The notes under the pieces were generated by a model that was not told where the DNA came from, searched no databases, and saw only the letters and a program-made list of their open reading frames with translations. Made by a program: the position numbers and the translations under genes. This document shows positions 30,477 through 38,420 of a DNA stretch of 51,000 nucleotides, in pieces. The number at the start of each line of letters is the position of its first letter. The first letter of the stretch is position 1. Origin of the DNA: Micromonospora acroterricola (GTDB lineage Bacteria > Actinomycetota > Actinomycetes > Mycobacteriales > Micromonosporaceae); contig NZ_QGKR01000196.1 of assembly GCF_003172955.1 (NCBI RefSeq), positions 1 to 51,000 on the forward strand, in the 5' to 3' direction.

Positions 30477-30868
30477 AGCGCCCCCAGGGCGTCCGCAGCG
30501 GCCTTCTCCAGCCCCTCCACGAAGTCCGGCGACCAGCGGTCCAACGCCGGCCCGAGGTGGGCGTACGGCGGGTTATTGACCGTGCCGTACTCCAAGATGT
30601 TGCCCAGCGGCCCCTGCCGGCGGTCCTTGTCCGGCCCGATCTCCGCCGACACACCCTTGCCGACGCCAAGGTCAGCCCAGTCGTAGGTGATGGCGTTCGG
30701 GTAGTCGGGGGCGTGAGCGATGCCCGAGGCGAGTTCCCGCGAGGTCTTCTTGATGCCGTTCGCGGTGAACTGCACAGCCTTGATGATGTTGTCGTGAGCC
30801 TGCTCCGGCACCTCGGCCAGCTCGGCGACGAGGTGGTTGACCTGCGACGACTCCGTGCTGATCTTCAT
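30473..30868 (-). CDS. HK97 gp10-like neck/tail completion protein
   Basis: 131 residues from ATG 30868. VNHLVAELAEVPEQAHDNII, then AVQFTANGIKKTSRELASGI and ILEYGTVNNPPYAHLGPALD. The basic helix followed by a GTxxxPPxxxLGPALD-like end is typical of HK97 gp10 family proteins. It acts at the head-tail interface. It overlaps its neighbours on both sides by four bases. Confidence 0.82.
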   Translation of the reverse strand: MKISTESSQVNHLVAELAEVPEQAHDNIIKAVQFTANGIKKTSRELASGIAHAPDYPNAITYDWADLGVGKGVSAEIGPDKDRRQGPLGNILEYGTVNNPPYAHLGPALDRWSPDFVEGLEKAAADALGAL

Positions 30869-31260
30869 GAGGTTGCCTCCTCAATCCCCAGCCGGCGGGA
30901 CGTGGCATGGCTCTTCGCGAACTCAGCCCGGATCGTGAATCGTCGACCGACCAGCCCCGGATCGTGCACGCACCCGGTCAGTCGCACCCGATGGCCAGCT
31001 CGCACCGCTGTCGAGGTGAGCACCGGCAGTTGGAGCACCCGCGTCACCATCAGCAGGTCCGCCTCACCCACCCGCTGGTCTGACGCCGACGGCGCCGCCT
31101 GCTGCACCCGGCACTTCCCCGTGTAGACCGGACCGTATGTGTCGGTGACCTCGCCCGTGTCCGGGTCGGTCGTCGAACCCGTCACCTTCTCGACCACGCA
31201 CTCGTCGACCATCAGCGCCTCAGCGGCAACCCGCCCGCGGGCCAGCACCGACTCCAACAC
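30865..31260 (-). CDS. Head closure / head-tail adaptor protein (DUF6093-like)
   Basis: 131 residues from GTG 31260 with AGGAGG 5 nt upstream. MLESVLARGRVAAEALMVDE, then CVVEKVTGSTTDPDTGEVTD, YGPVYTGKCRVQQ and VRAGHRVRLTGCVHDPGLVG. The beta-rich layout with a CRV strand is usual for adaptor proteins that seal the portal after packaging. The family name is recalled from similar actinophage genes. Confidence 0.75.
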   Translation of the reverse strand: MLESVLARGRVAAEALMVDECVVEKVTGSTTDPDTGEVTDTYGPVYTGKCRVQQAAPSASDQRVGEADLLMVTRVLQLPVLTSTAVRAGHRVRLTGCVHDPGLVGRRFTIRAEFAKSHATSRRLGIEEATS

Positions 31261-31269
31261 GGCAGCCTC

Positions 31270-31410
31270 CTACTGGACGTGGCCGGGCTGGCTCGGATTT
31301 CCCGCGCCGGCGACCGGCCGGGCGACCTTGCCCGCGTCGGGACGGGCCACTGGGCCGGAATTCGGACAGGCAACCTTCGGCGTCGGCAGCGGACCAGCGG
31401 GGATCGGCAT
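31270..31410 (-). CDS. 46-residue Pro/Gly-rich phage protein
   Basis: MPIPAGPLPTPKVACPNSGP, then a Pro/Ala/Gly tail ending PSQPGHVQ. ATG 31410 has a perfect AGGAGG site 6 nt upstream, and the stop lies 10 nt before the head-closure start, so it fits the operon spacing. One Cys; no fold predicted. It may be a small fibre or cement peptide. Confidence 0.65.
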   Translation of the reverse strand: MPIPAGPLPTPKVACPNSGPVARPDAGKVARPVAGAGNPSQPGHVQ

Positions 31411-31421
31411 GGCTGCCCTCC

Positions 31422-34283
31422 TCAGGCTCGGCGGTAGGCGAGACGCGGCGCGAACAGTTGGTGCGCGCTCGACGCGCTCAGGGCGACCGCCCCGAACGCC
31501 CCGGCCACGCCGGCGGCGAAGTAGCCCATCCGGCTGCCCGACATCAGGACCGTGGTGGTGCCGATGTTCAACGGGCCCACACCGGGCGGACCGTTGACGA
31601 CCCGCACCGTCGGCGCCGTGGTGTTCGTGCCCTGCCACGCCTGCGAATACCAATGCACACCGGCAGGCAGGAGCACCGGGGCGCTGGGCGTCGAGGTCTT
31701 CACCCCGATGGAGGTCACGTCGACCGCGCCGAAGTCGACCAGCGGCCCGGACTGCACCGGCAGCCCCGTCGCCGGATCGTGGAAGAACACCCCGTGCCGG
31801 ATCACGCCAGTACCCACCACGGTCACCTCGAAGACCGCCTGGTCAACCCACACCGGCTCCGGGAGGTACATCTGCCAGAAGTACTGGGTCTGGAAACCAC
31901 CGGTGTACGCCTGCGCACTCACCAGCCCCTGCTGGGTGATGAAGTACGACCCGGCGCCCGCCGTCGCCCCGGCCAGGGTCTCGAAGCGGGGCGGCTCCGC
32001 CGTGGCCCGCAGCACCGTATACCCGGGTCCGGACGGCACGCTGTAGGTGATGCCGCTACCGGTGACCCGGTCCGCGGTGACCGCCGTCGGCACCCACGCC
32101 GGCACCAGTCGCTGCCCGAGCAGCTCGGGGGCGGGCATCCGCGCGTCGGTGACCGTGTCGGTGCGCTCGATGATCGCCCACGTGTCCGCGCCATCCGACA
32201 CGACCAGCTCAGTCGGGCCGAACGGCGGCGCCAGGTACCGGCGGTACGCCGTCCCAGACAGGGACTCGCCCGCGTTGAGGGTCTTCGCCCAGGCCAACTG
32301 CGGGTAGCTCTTCTTCGTCGTCGGCGCGATGAACCAGCCCTTGGTGGCCGCGTTCTTCAACCGCTGCGACGGATGCCCGTCGGCGGTGGGCAGCAGACCC
32401 ATGGCCAGGCCGTACTGGGCGGCGCCGGTGGAGTCGTAGGCCCACTGCGTCATCGACGCGGCCGGCACCAGCGGGGACAGGTAGGCGGCCGGGCCGATGT
32501 CCGTGGTGCCGGTGACCGTAGCCAGGTCAGCGAAGGTCGAGAAGTTCACGCCGCCGGCCGCGCCCACGCCGGGCATGAACTGCCGGCGGGTGCCGCCGGA
32601 CGGCAAGGTCAGGGGAAACGCCTGCGTGACGCCCATGTTCACAATCGTCTTCTCGACCGCGGTGACCCGCTGCGCCACCACCACCTGCGCGGCCGTGATC
32701 CGGTACGTGTTGCTCACCCGGGCCAGAGCCGGCACCGAGGACAGATTGGCCAGCACGGGCGTGCCGACGTGCGACTGCGCCCAATCGACCATGCCCTTGT
32801 ACGAGGCGATCAGGTACGACTCCGAGATGGTCAGCACCTGACCGGCGGCCTTGCCCGTCGCCACCTGACGCCCATCCAAGGCCGCCGTCGCGGTGTGGTC
32901 GTAGGACGACGGGTGGATCTGGGTGACAGCCACCCCGCCCGAGATCGGCACCGCGGTGGTGTTGGTGGCGCCGGAAACGTGGGTGAGGGCCGCACCGGGA
33001 GCAGCAGACGGGCTGCTGACCACGCCGGACGACACCGTGTACGGGCCGGCGAACAGCAGCACCGACGACGACACCACCGCCAGCAGCGTGAACGTCCGCA
33101 CCCCATCCGACCAGGTCGAGCCCACGTCGGCGGTGGCCTTGCCGTGCCCGGCCATCGTGACGTTCCAGGCCGTCCAGCCGTGGTTACCGCCGATGTAGCA
33201 CCACTGCACGTTGATCGGCGCGTTGTCGTCCGGCGCGTTGTGAATCGCCGTACCAGTGGCGATCGTCGGCCACACCAGATCATCGGCGGTCACCGACGGC
33301 ACCAGCACCACATTCGGGTTGGTGACGTCCGCCGGGGCGGCCTGCGACTCCTCCCCGTACGCCAAGTTCCAGGGCATCAGGATGTCCCGGGTCGCGTCGA
33401 ACGGTGAGCGGACCAGCAGGCTGTTGCCCGACCGGTACACCGACACGCCGGCGGCCCGCTGCAACGCGGTCACGTTCGCGGCGGCGTCGGCGAGGTACCG
33501 GCCGCCGGCGAGCTGCCGGTCCACCACGTACCCGAACGGCTCGTACGCGGTCGGTGAACCCAACTCCAGTTGCGCCGCATCCACCTTGCTGGACGCCACG
33601 GTGAAGGCCAGGAACGCAGCCCCCGACGGGATGGTGAAGGTGACCGGTCCCTCGCTGGCGTTGTTGGTGTGGATCTTCGGCGTGCCGTCCGCGTTGAACG
33701 TCTCGTAGTTTCGGCAGTTGCTGATCGAATACGTCTGACCCGGCATGACCGGGTACTTCGGCGACGCTGACCAGGTGGCCAGGGCGATCGTCGTGGAGCC
33801 GACGCCGTTCCAGAACTGGCCCGCCACCGCAGTGGCCTTGTCGAACAAGTTCTTCCCCGGCTGACGGGGCAGTGACACAGCGGTGGCCGCCGCGACAGCA
33901 GCAGCCTGCGCCGCGTTCGCCTTCGCCGACGCGTCCGCCGCGGCATCATCCAGCGCCGTATCGAGCTGCCCGGCCAGCTCCACCACCCGGTCGACGACCT
34001 TCGCCGCGACCGGATACCGAGGGCCCCCGTTGACGCTCACGTACACGACGTCCCGGTCATCATCCGGGCCCAGGAAGTCCGGCAGACCCGACGTCACGTC
34101 GACCTTCACCGTGGAACCCGGGATCGGGTCGCCGTCCGGGTCGGTGGCGATGTCCGCCAGTTCCGGGCCGGTCAGCGCGTCGTAGACGACCGCGTCGAGC
34201 TGCGACGCCACACCCAGGGTGTTGTTCGGCAGCAACTGGTAGGCGAGCCGATCCGCGGAGTCAGGGAACCTGCGGCGCGTCAC
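31422..34283 (-). CDS. Large fibre-like virion protein inside the head-tail connector cluster
   Basis: 953 residues from GTG 34283 (AGGAGG 5 nt upstream; GTGA overlap with the connector). N-terminal 130 residues: VTRRRFPDSADRLAYQLLPN, then a short helical stalk with Ala-rich AAADASAKANAAQAAAVAAA. A carbohydrate-binding-like beta region follows (NLFDKATAVAGQFWNGVG, MPGQTYSISNCRNYETFNAD). The middle and end are long beta-rich segments with Trp and Gly, closing in two hydrophobic stretches (SRMGYFAAGVAGAFGAVALS). This is the form of a receptor-binding or head fibre, but it lies between connector and head-closure genes rather than at the tail tip. It has no visible hydrolase motif. Confidence 0.7.
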   Translation of the reverse strand: MTRRRFPDSADRLAYQLLPNNTLGVASQLDAVVYDALTGPELADIATDPDGDPIPGSTVKVDVTSGLPDFLGPDDDRDVVYVSVNGGPRYPVAAKVVDRVVELAGQLDTALDDAAADASAKANAAQAAAVAAATAVSLPRQPGKNLFDKATAVAGQFWNGVGSTTIALATWSASPKYPVMPGQTYSISNCRNYETFNADGTPKIHTNNASEGPVTFTIPSGAAFLAFTVASSKVDAAQLELGSPTAYEPFGYVVDRQLAGGRYLADAAANVTALQRAAGVSVYRSGNSLLVRSPFDATRDILMPWNLAYGEESQAAPADVTNPNVVLVPSVTADDLVWPTIATGTAIHNAPDDNAPINVQWCYIGGNHGWTAWNVTMAGHGKATADVGSTWSDGVRTFTLLAVVSSSVLLFAGPYTVSSGVVSSPSAAPGAALTHVSGATNTTAVPISGGVAVTQIHPSSYDHTATAALDGRQVATGKAAGQVLTISESYLIASYKGMVDWAQSHVGTPVLANLSSVPALARVSNTYRITAAQVVVAQRVTAVEKTIVNMGVTQAFPLTLPSGGTRRQFMPGVGAAGGVNFSTFADLATVTGTTDIGPAAYLSPLVPAASMTQWAYDSTGAAQYGLAMGLLPTADGHPSQRLKNAATKGWFIAPTTKKSYPQLAWAKTLNAGESLSGTAYRRYLAPPFGPTELVVSDGADTWAIIERTDTVTDARMPAPELLGQRLVPAWVPTAVTADRVTGSGITYSVPSGPGYTVLRATAEPPRFETLAGATAGAGSYFITQQGLVSAQAYTGGFQTQYFWQMYLPEPVWVDQAVFEVTVVGTGVIRHGVFFHDPATGLPVQSGPLVDFGAVDVTSIGVKTSTPSAPVLLPAGVHWYSQAWQGTNTTAPTVRVVNGPPGVGPLNIGTTTVLMSGSRMGYFAAGVAGAFGAVALSASSAHQLFAPRLAYRRA

Positions 34284-34675
34284 AGCCACCTCCTGGCACA
34301 CCTGACCGGCTGGACCGGTGCCGCAGGGCGGATCGTGAACGCACCCGACGACGCCATGCCGGCAGCCGCACGCACCCGGGCGGCCTCCGACTCGGTCAGG
34401 GCGGCGCCACCCACGAACTCCGTCGCGTACGTCACCGAGTAGTCATCGACCTGCTCCGAGCGGACACCACCCGGGTTCAGCAGCACCCGCCGTGCCACCT
34501 CCAAGGCGACCGGCAGGAACGGCGACAGATCCGACAGCGCGTCGTAGCGCGCCGCCCCGACCTCAGCGCGGATCAGCGCCGCCGCCAGGTCACGCGCCAG
34601 CGCCGCCGACGCCGCATCCAGGCCGTCGGTCTGCATGTACGAGGCGAGCTGCTCCAGCTCGAACAGAACAGGCAC
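34280..34675 (-). CDS. Head-tail connector protein (gp6-like)
   Basis: 131 residues from ATG 34675. LFELEQLASYMQTDGLDAAS, then AALARDLAAALIRAEVGAARY and LPVALEVARRVLLNPGGVRS: the helical pattern with LEVARRVLLNP is characteristic of the phage gp6-type connector. The protein forms a ring under the portal. It follows the capsid cluster and precedes the large fibre-like gene. Confidence 0.82.
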   Translation of the reverse strand: MPVLFELEQLASYMQTDGLDAASAALARDLAAALIRAEVGAARYDALSDLSPFLPVALEVARRVLLNPGGVRSEQVDDYSVTYATEFVGGAALTESEAARVRAAAGMASSGAFTIRPAAPVQPVRCARRWL

Positions 34676-34744
34676 CGCTCACCCCTCTCAGGTTGGTGCA
34701 GGTGGGCCGGACGGCGGGGAGGATGCCGCCCGGCCCCGCTCCTG

Positions 34745-35137
34745 CTACTCGGTCGGAACGCCCGCGGCGTCGAGGGCAGCCCAGATGGCCTCCCGGGACG
34801 CGTCCGCCGGCACCTCGACTTCGTGCGCTGCGGCGTACTTCTGCCACGCGGGAGCACCCGAACCGGCGCCGCCCTTCGGCGGAGGGCCGTCCTGCTTGGA
34901 AGCACCGGAGCCGTCGCTGGTCTGGACGGCCTTCAGCTCAGCGATGCGAGCCTCCAGCCGAGCCAACTCGGCCTCCGGATCCTCGACGCTGGACGGCACC
35001 TTGCCGCCCTCCCACGCCTTCGGGTTGGTGATCTTCTTCGCGGCCCACGCCGGAACGGCGTCCAGCGGCCCGAAGACGTGCGTCTGGTCGTGCTCGTCTG
35101 CCACGTGCACGTACGTGGCCAGCTTCGCCCCGCTCAC
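34745..35137 (-). CDS. Phage head-region protein with coiled coil and a SAP/HeH-like end
   Basis: 130 residues from GTG 35137 (GTGA overlap with the capsid stop). KLATYVHVADEHDQTHVFGP, LDAVPAWAAKKITNPKAWEG, then a coiled coil (DPEAELARLEARIAELKAVQ) and a C-terminal helix pair (WQKYAAAHEVEVPADASREA, IWAALDAAGVP) like small DNA-binding helix-extension-helix motifs. Similar proteins often follow major capsid genes in actinophages; the exact role is unknown. Confidence 0.7.
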   Translation of the reverse strand: MSGAKLATYVHVADEHDQTHVFGPLDAVPAWAAKKITNPKAWEGGKVPSSVEDPEAELARLEARIAELKAVQTSDGSGASKQDGPPPKGGAGSGAPAWQKYAAAHEVEVPADASREAIWAALDAAGVPTE

Positions 35138-36171
35138 GCCACGTCCGCCACGAAGCTCAGGTCCGGGTTCGCCTCCACCGGCAGACCGATGCCGGCCGAT
35201 TTCGTCCAGAGGGCGATCGGGTCCTCGGTGGAGTAGACGCCAGCGACGATGCCGGGCCGCTCGCCCTCGTCCAGGCCGTACCGCGGGTCCAGCGACTCCG
35301 CGGTAGTGCCCCACAGGGTCGCGCCGAGCTGGCTGCCCTCACCGTCGTTCGGGTCCACCGGCGCCGGCAGGTAGAGGAACTTGTCCACGGGGATCGGCCG
35401 AGTCGCCGAGCCGTTGACGTTGATCTGCTCATCGACGATGTACCACGGCGGCAGCTCGTGGTCGTCGAGGATGCCCCGCAGCGCCGCCTGCGACACCCGC
35501 GAAGGCGCGCCGAGGGTCGACCCGACCAGTGCACGGATCTCGGCGTTGCGCAGCAGGTAGCCCAGCACCGTACTGGACATGACCATCGCGCCCGGCGCCT
35601 CACCGTTGGTGGTGATGTACGTCTGCCGCCAGGACAGCAGGTCCGCCAGCGGCGTCGCCGTGGCGATCGTCGACCAGACGGTGCCCGGGGCCACCGAGTG
35701 GCTACCCGAGCGGCCGAAACTCACCGTCGCGACCACGCCGTTCTCGTTGATCGTCACGGAGCCGTTGACCAGGGCGTCACCGCGGGCCAGTTCCATCCGC
35801 GCCGCAACCGAGCGAGTCATCCGCTCCGCGTCGGTCATCAGACTGTCGCGGATCGCGCCGGCGTTCGCCGAACGCTGCCGCAGCCGGTCGTACTCCCCGA
35901 GGCGGATCTTCCGGCTGATCGGGGGCAGCTCGCCCGAGACCCGGGTCAGGCCCGGCCGGGAGCCGATCGGCGACTCCGCGTCGTACGCGCGGAAGGTGGC
36001 GGCCTCGATGAGGCCCTCGCCGCCGCGGGTGAAGCGGTACTCCAGGTCGTCGATGGGCCGGTTGGGCAGCCACCGGGCCAGCGTGAACTGGTTGTCCGGC
36101 AGGTTCGCCGCGGCCTCCCGGGCGTAGCCGGTCAGCTCGACAGGCTCGATGTAGTCAGCGTTGAGCAGCAT
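35134..36171 (-). CDS. Major capsid protein (E-family, HK97 fold)
   Basis: 345 residues from ATG 36171. NADYIEPVELTGYAREAAAN, then FTLARWLPNRPIDDLEYRF (N-arm), ISRKIRLGEYDRLRQRSANA (spine region), MELARGDALVNGSVTINENG and APGAMVMSSTVLGYLLRNAE. This matches the phage major capsid protein E type found in many actinophages. No N-terminal protease-cleaved scaffold is visible; a separate scaffold gene lies upstream, as does a decoration gene. Confidence 0.88.
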   Translation of the reverse strand: MLLNADYIEPVELTGYAREAAANLPDNQFTLARWLPNRPIDDLEYRFTRGGEGLIEAATFRAYDAESPIGSRPGLTRVSGELPPISRKIRLGEYDRLRQRSANAGAIRDSLMTDAERMTRSVAARMELARGDALVNGSVTINENGVVATVSFGRSGSHSVAPGTVWSTIATATPLADLLSWRQTYITTNGEAPGAMVMSSTVLGYLLRNAEIRALVGSTLGAPSRVSQAALRGILDDHELPPWYIVDEQINVNGSATRPIPVDKFLYLPAPVDPNDGEGSQLGATLWGTTAESLDPRYGLDEGERPGIVAGVYSTEDPIALWTKSAGIGLPVEANPDLSFVADVA

Positions 36172-36187
36172 GGTCAGCTACCCCCTC

Positions 36188-36577
36188 TCAGACGTACCGG
36201 ATGCGGCCGGCGACGTCGACCTTGCCGGCCGCGTCGACAGCGATGGGCAGGCGGGCTTCGATGACACGTCCGTGCCAGAAGAGCGCCCCCTGCGGGTCCT
36301 GGGTGTTGACGGCCGGCGCGTCGACGGTGCAGAACAGGTGCCCGACGAGGGTCTGCCTGCCGTCTACCGCGGCGTCGTCGTACGGGCCGTACAGCCCGGT
36401 CGCGGTGATCTTCCCGAGCGGCAGACCGCTGGGGAAGTAACCGTTGGGGTAGTGGGTGCCAGCGGTGAACGCGCTCGTGTCGAGCGTGATCGACTCGGCC
36501 GAGCTGGTGGCGTGGGCCGACCCCAGCCACCGCTGGTCCTCGTTCTGGAAGGTTTCGGTTACGGGGTTGAGGTTCAT
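36188..36577 (-). CDS. Head decoration protein (gpD-like)
   Basis: 129 residues from ATG 36577. VTETFQNEDQRWLGSAHATS, then ITLDTSAFTAGTHYPNGYFP, SGLPLGKITATGLYGPYDDA and LVGHLFCTVDAPAVNTQDPQ. The SGxPLGKIT strand and the closing ARLPI segment are hallmarks of lambda gpD-like decoration proteins, which stabilise capsids after expansion. It lies between scaffold and capsid genes, its usual place. Confidence 0.88.
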   Translation of the reverse strand: MNLNPVTETFQNEDQRWLGSAHATSSAESITLDTSAFTAGTHYPNGYFPSGLPLGKITATGLYGPYDDAAVDGRQTLVGHLFCTVDAPAVNTQDPQGALFWHGRVIEARLPIAVDAAGKVDVAGRIRYV

Positions 36578-36589
36578 GCCCTCGCACTC

Positions 36590-37318
36590 CTACGTCGTGG
36601 TTGTGGACTTCTTCTTGTGCCGCTCCGCGTACAGCGACCGGCCGGCATCCAGAGACGACGCCTTCTCGCCGGGCCTCGCGCCCTGCGCCGGGTCCGGACG
36701 CATGCCAACCCTGCGGCGCGCGTCCTTGCCGTCCTCGTCGTCCTTCGGCCCGCCGAACGCCGCCAGGAGGTCGTCGGCGTCCTTGGCCAACTCCTCCTTG
36801 GAGGAGCCCTGCAGACGGGCCGCCTGCGCCGCGGTGAGCTTCTTGTCCGCCTGCACCTCGGCGCGCCAGCGGGCCACCTTCTCGTCCTGGATCGCCTGCT
36901 CCTGAGCGGCCAGCCGCTCAGTGATCTGCTCGACCTCGCTCTTGCCCTTGCCGGCGTCACCGCCGCCGAGCGCCTCAGCGAGCTTGCGCAGCGGCGCCAA
37001 CTCGGCGAGCTGCTTCTCCAGTGACTTGCGGGCCTCCCGCTCAGCCGCCAGCGCCTTCTCACCGCCCGGGCCGAGCGGCTTGTCCTCGCCGCCCTGGCCA
37101 CCGTCGTCCGGCTTGTCGGCCGGCTTCTCCGGCTCCTTGCCGCCCTCCGGCTTCTCCGGCTCGGGTTCCGCTGCGCCGATGACCGGCCAGATCGCCTGAC
37201 CGTTGCGGCGCACACCCAGCGCGCGGATCGGCGCACCGGTCAGCGGGTGGGTGAGAGTGGGATGCAGCGGCAGGTCGCCTGCGGCGTGCAGTCCCGGCTT
37301 GATGCTGGTGAGGGTCAT
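36590..37318 (-). CDS. Scaffolding protein
   Basis: 242 residues from ATG 37318. After a short ordered start (IKPGLHAAGDLPLHPTLTHP) comes a Pro/Glu/Lys/Gly-rich low-complexity segment (EPEKPEGGKEPEKPADKP), then a long charged helix (LAAEREARKSLEKQLAELAP, VEQITERLAAQEQAIQDEKV) and a basic tail (RSLYAERHKKKS). This coil-plus-basic-tail layout is typical of phage scaffolds, which guide capsid assembly and are then lost. It comes after the MuF-like gene and before decoration and capsid. Confidence 0.82.
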   Translation of the reverse strand: MTLTSIKPGLHAAGDLPLHPTLTHPLTGAPIRALGVRRNGQAIWPVIGAAEPEPEKPEGGKEPEKPADKPDDGGQGGEDKPLGPGGEKALAAEREARKSLEKQLAELAPLRKLAEALGGGDAGKGKSEVEQITERLAAQEQAIQDEKVARWRAEVQADKKLTAAQAARLQGSSKEELAKDADDLLAAFGGPKDDEDGKDARRRVGMRPDPAQGARPGEKASSLDAGRSLYAERHKKKSTTTT

Positions 37319-37355
37319 CGCGACCTTCCGAGTTGGTGACCGGCGTCGCGCCAGG

Positions 37356-38420
37356 TCAGGTGATATATCCGAACCGCCGTAGCAGGCGGATGGCTTCGTC
37401 GCGGTTCCCGTCCGCGATCTTGTAAATGCTCTCGGGCATGAGCCGCGGAGCCTTCGCCGACGTGTACCGGGCGTTCTCGACCTTCACCCGATCGCGGCGG
37501 GCACCCAACCGGATACCAGCCTGACCGCGCGTGGTCGTGCCCTCCGTCGTCACGTACAGCTGGTGACCGAACACGTCCGACACCTGCAGCCGGCCGCGGT
37601 CCCGGCCGCCGCGCAGCATCCGCGCCTCATCGGCCGTGATCCGCGCCCCGGCCGGGGTGAGACCGAACGCGCCTCGCCGAGCGTTGACCACCTGCGCGAT
37701 GTCGGCGCCGTCGCGGATCGCCTGAGCGCCCGCCACCGTGAACTGCCGGTTCTGCTCGATCTCGTCAAGCCGGTTGAACCAGGCCCGCGGGTTGGTCCGG
37801 ATGTCGTCAGCCGTGTCCTCACCGGCGGGAACTGCTATGCAGTCGCAATGCGGATGGCGATCGAAGTCCGCCTGCCACGAATACCGGCGGCCCGCCAGCA
37901 CCACACAGCGCCCGCAGGTACGGCCAACCACCATCCGGACCCAGCCGGTCGCCGCAGGCCGGGACACCAGCGCCACCTGGTCAGCCGCACGGCCCGCATC
38001 CGCTACCTGGGTGCGCACCATCGTGTCCAGCGCCGCGAACCCGCCCGCCAGCGCCCGGTCCACCTCAGCGCCAGCTCCTACCGCCGACAGCGCGCGAATC
38101 GCCGGCTCGTACAACAGCGAGGCCAGCGGACGACCGTCCGAGGCGACACCCGCCACCGACGCCGCCATCAACCGGCCCGCCGGCGACGGGTTGATGCCCT
38201 GGGCGTCGAGCACCTCGTCCACGTACTCGTCGGCGGAACGGGCCGCCGCGATCTGCGTGGCGTTGGTCAGCGCCACCAGTTCGGCGAGCTGCGTCGTCCA
38301 CGACCGCGCGATGTCCGCCGGGTCGACCCGCAGCCACAGCCGCTTGGCGACCGCGGCGAGCGCCTCCACCAGCAGCCGCCGCCGGCGGTAGTGCGACCGG
38401 GCGACCTGCTCAGCCGACAC
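37356..38420 (-). CDS. MuF-like minor head protein
   Basis: 354 residues from GTG 38420, overlapping the portal by 11 nt. The N-terminal two thirds is helical (LLVEALAAVAKRLWLRVDPA, WTTQLAELVALTNATQIAAA). The conserved core is VRMVVGRTCGRCVVLAGRRY followed by WQADFDRHPHCDCIAVPAGE, where Cys and His residues likely bind metal, as in VG15/MuF-type proteins. These are packaged with DNA or act in head assembly. There is no clear protease triad, so I do not call it a maturation protease. Confidence 0.82.
   Translation of the reverse strand: MSAEQVARSHYRRRRLLVEALAAVAKRLWLRVDPADIARSWTTQLAELVALTNATQIAAARSADEYVDEVLDAQGINPSPAGRLMAASVAGVASDGRPLASLLYEPAIRALSAVGAGAEVDRALAGGFAALDTMVRTQVADAGRAADQVALVSRPAATGWVRMVVGRTCGRCVVLAGRRYSWQADFDRHPHCDCIAVPAGEDTADDIRTNPRAWFNRLDEIEQNRQFTVAGAQAIRDGADIAQVVNARRGAFGLTPAGARITADEARMLRGGRDRGRLQVSDVFGHQLYVTTEGTTTRGQAGIRLGARRDRVKVENARYTSAKAPRLMPESIYKIADGNRDEAIRLLRRFGYIT

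Noticed and set aside
37356..38420. Maturation protease assignment for the MuF-like protein
   Set aside because: No Ser/His/Asp protease signature can be seen; the Cys/His core fits a MuF-type minor head protein.
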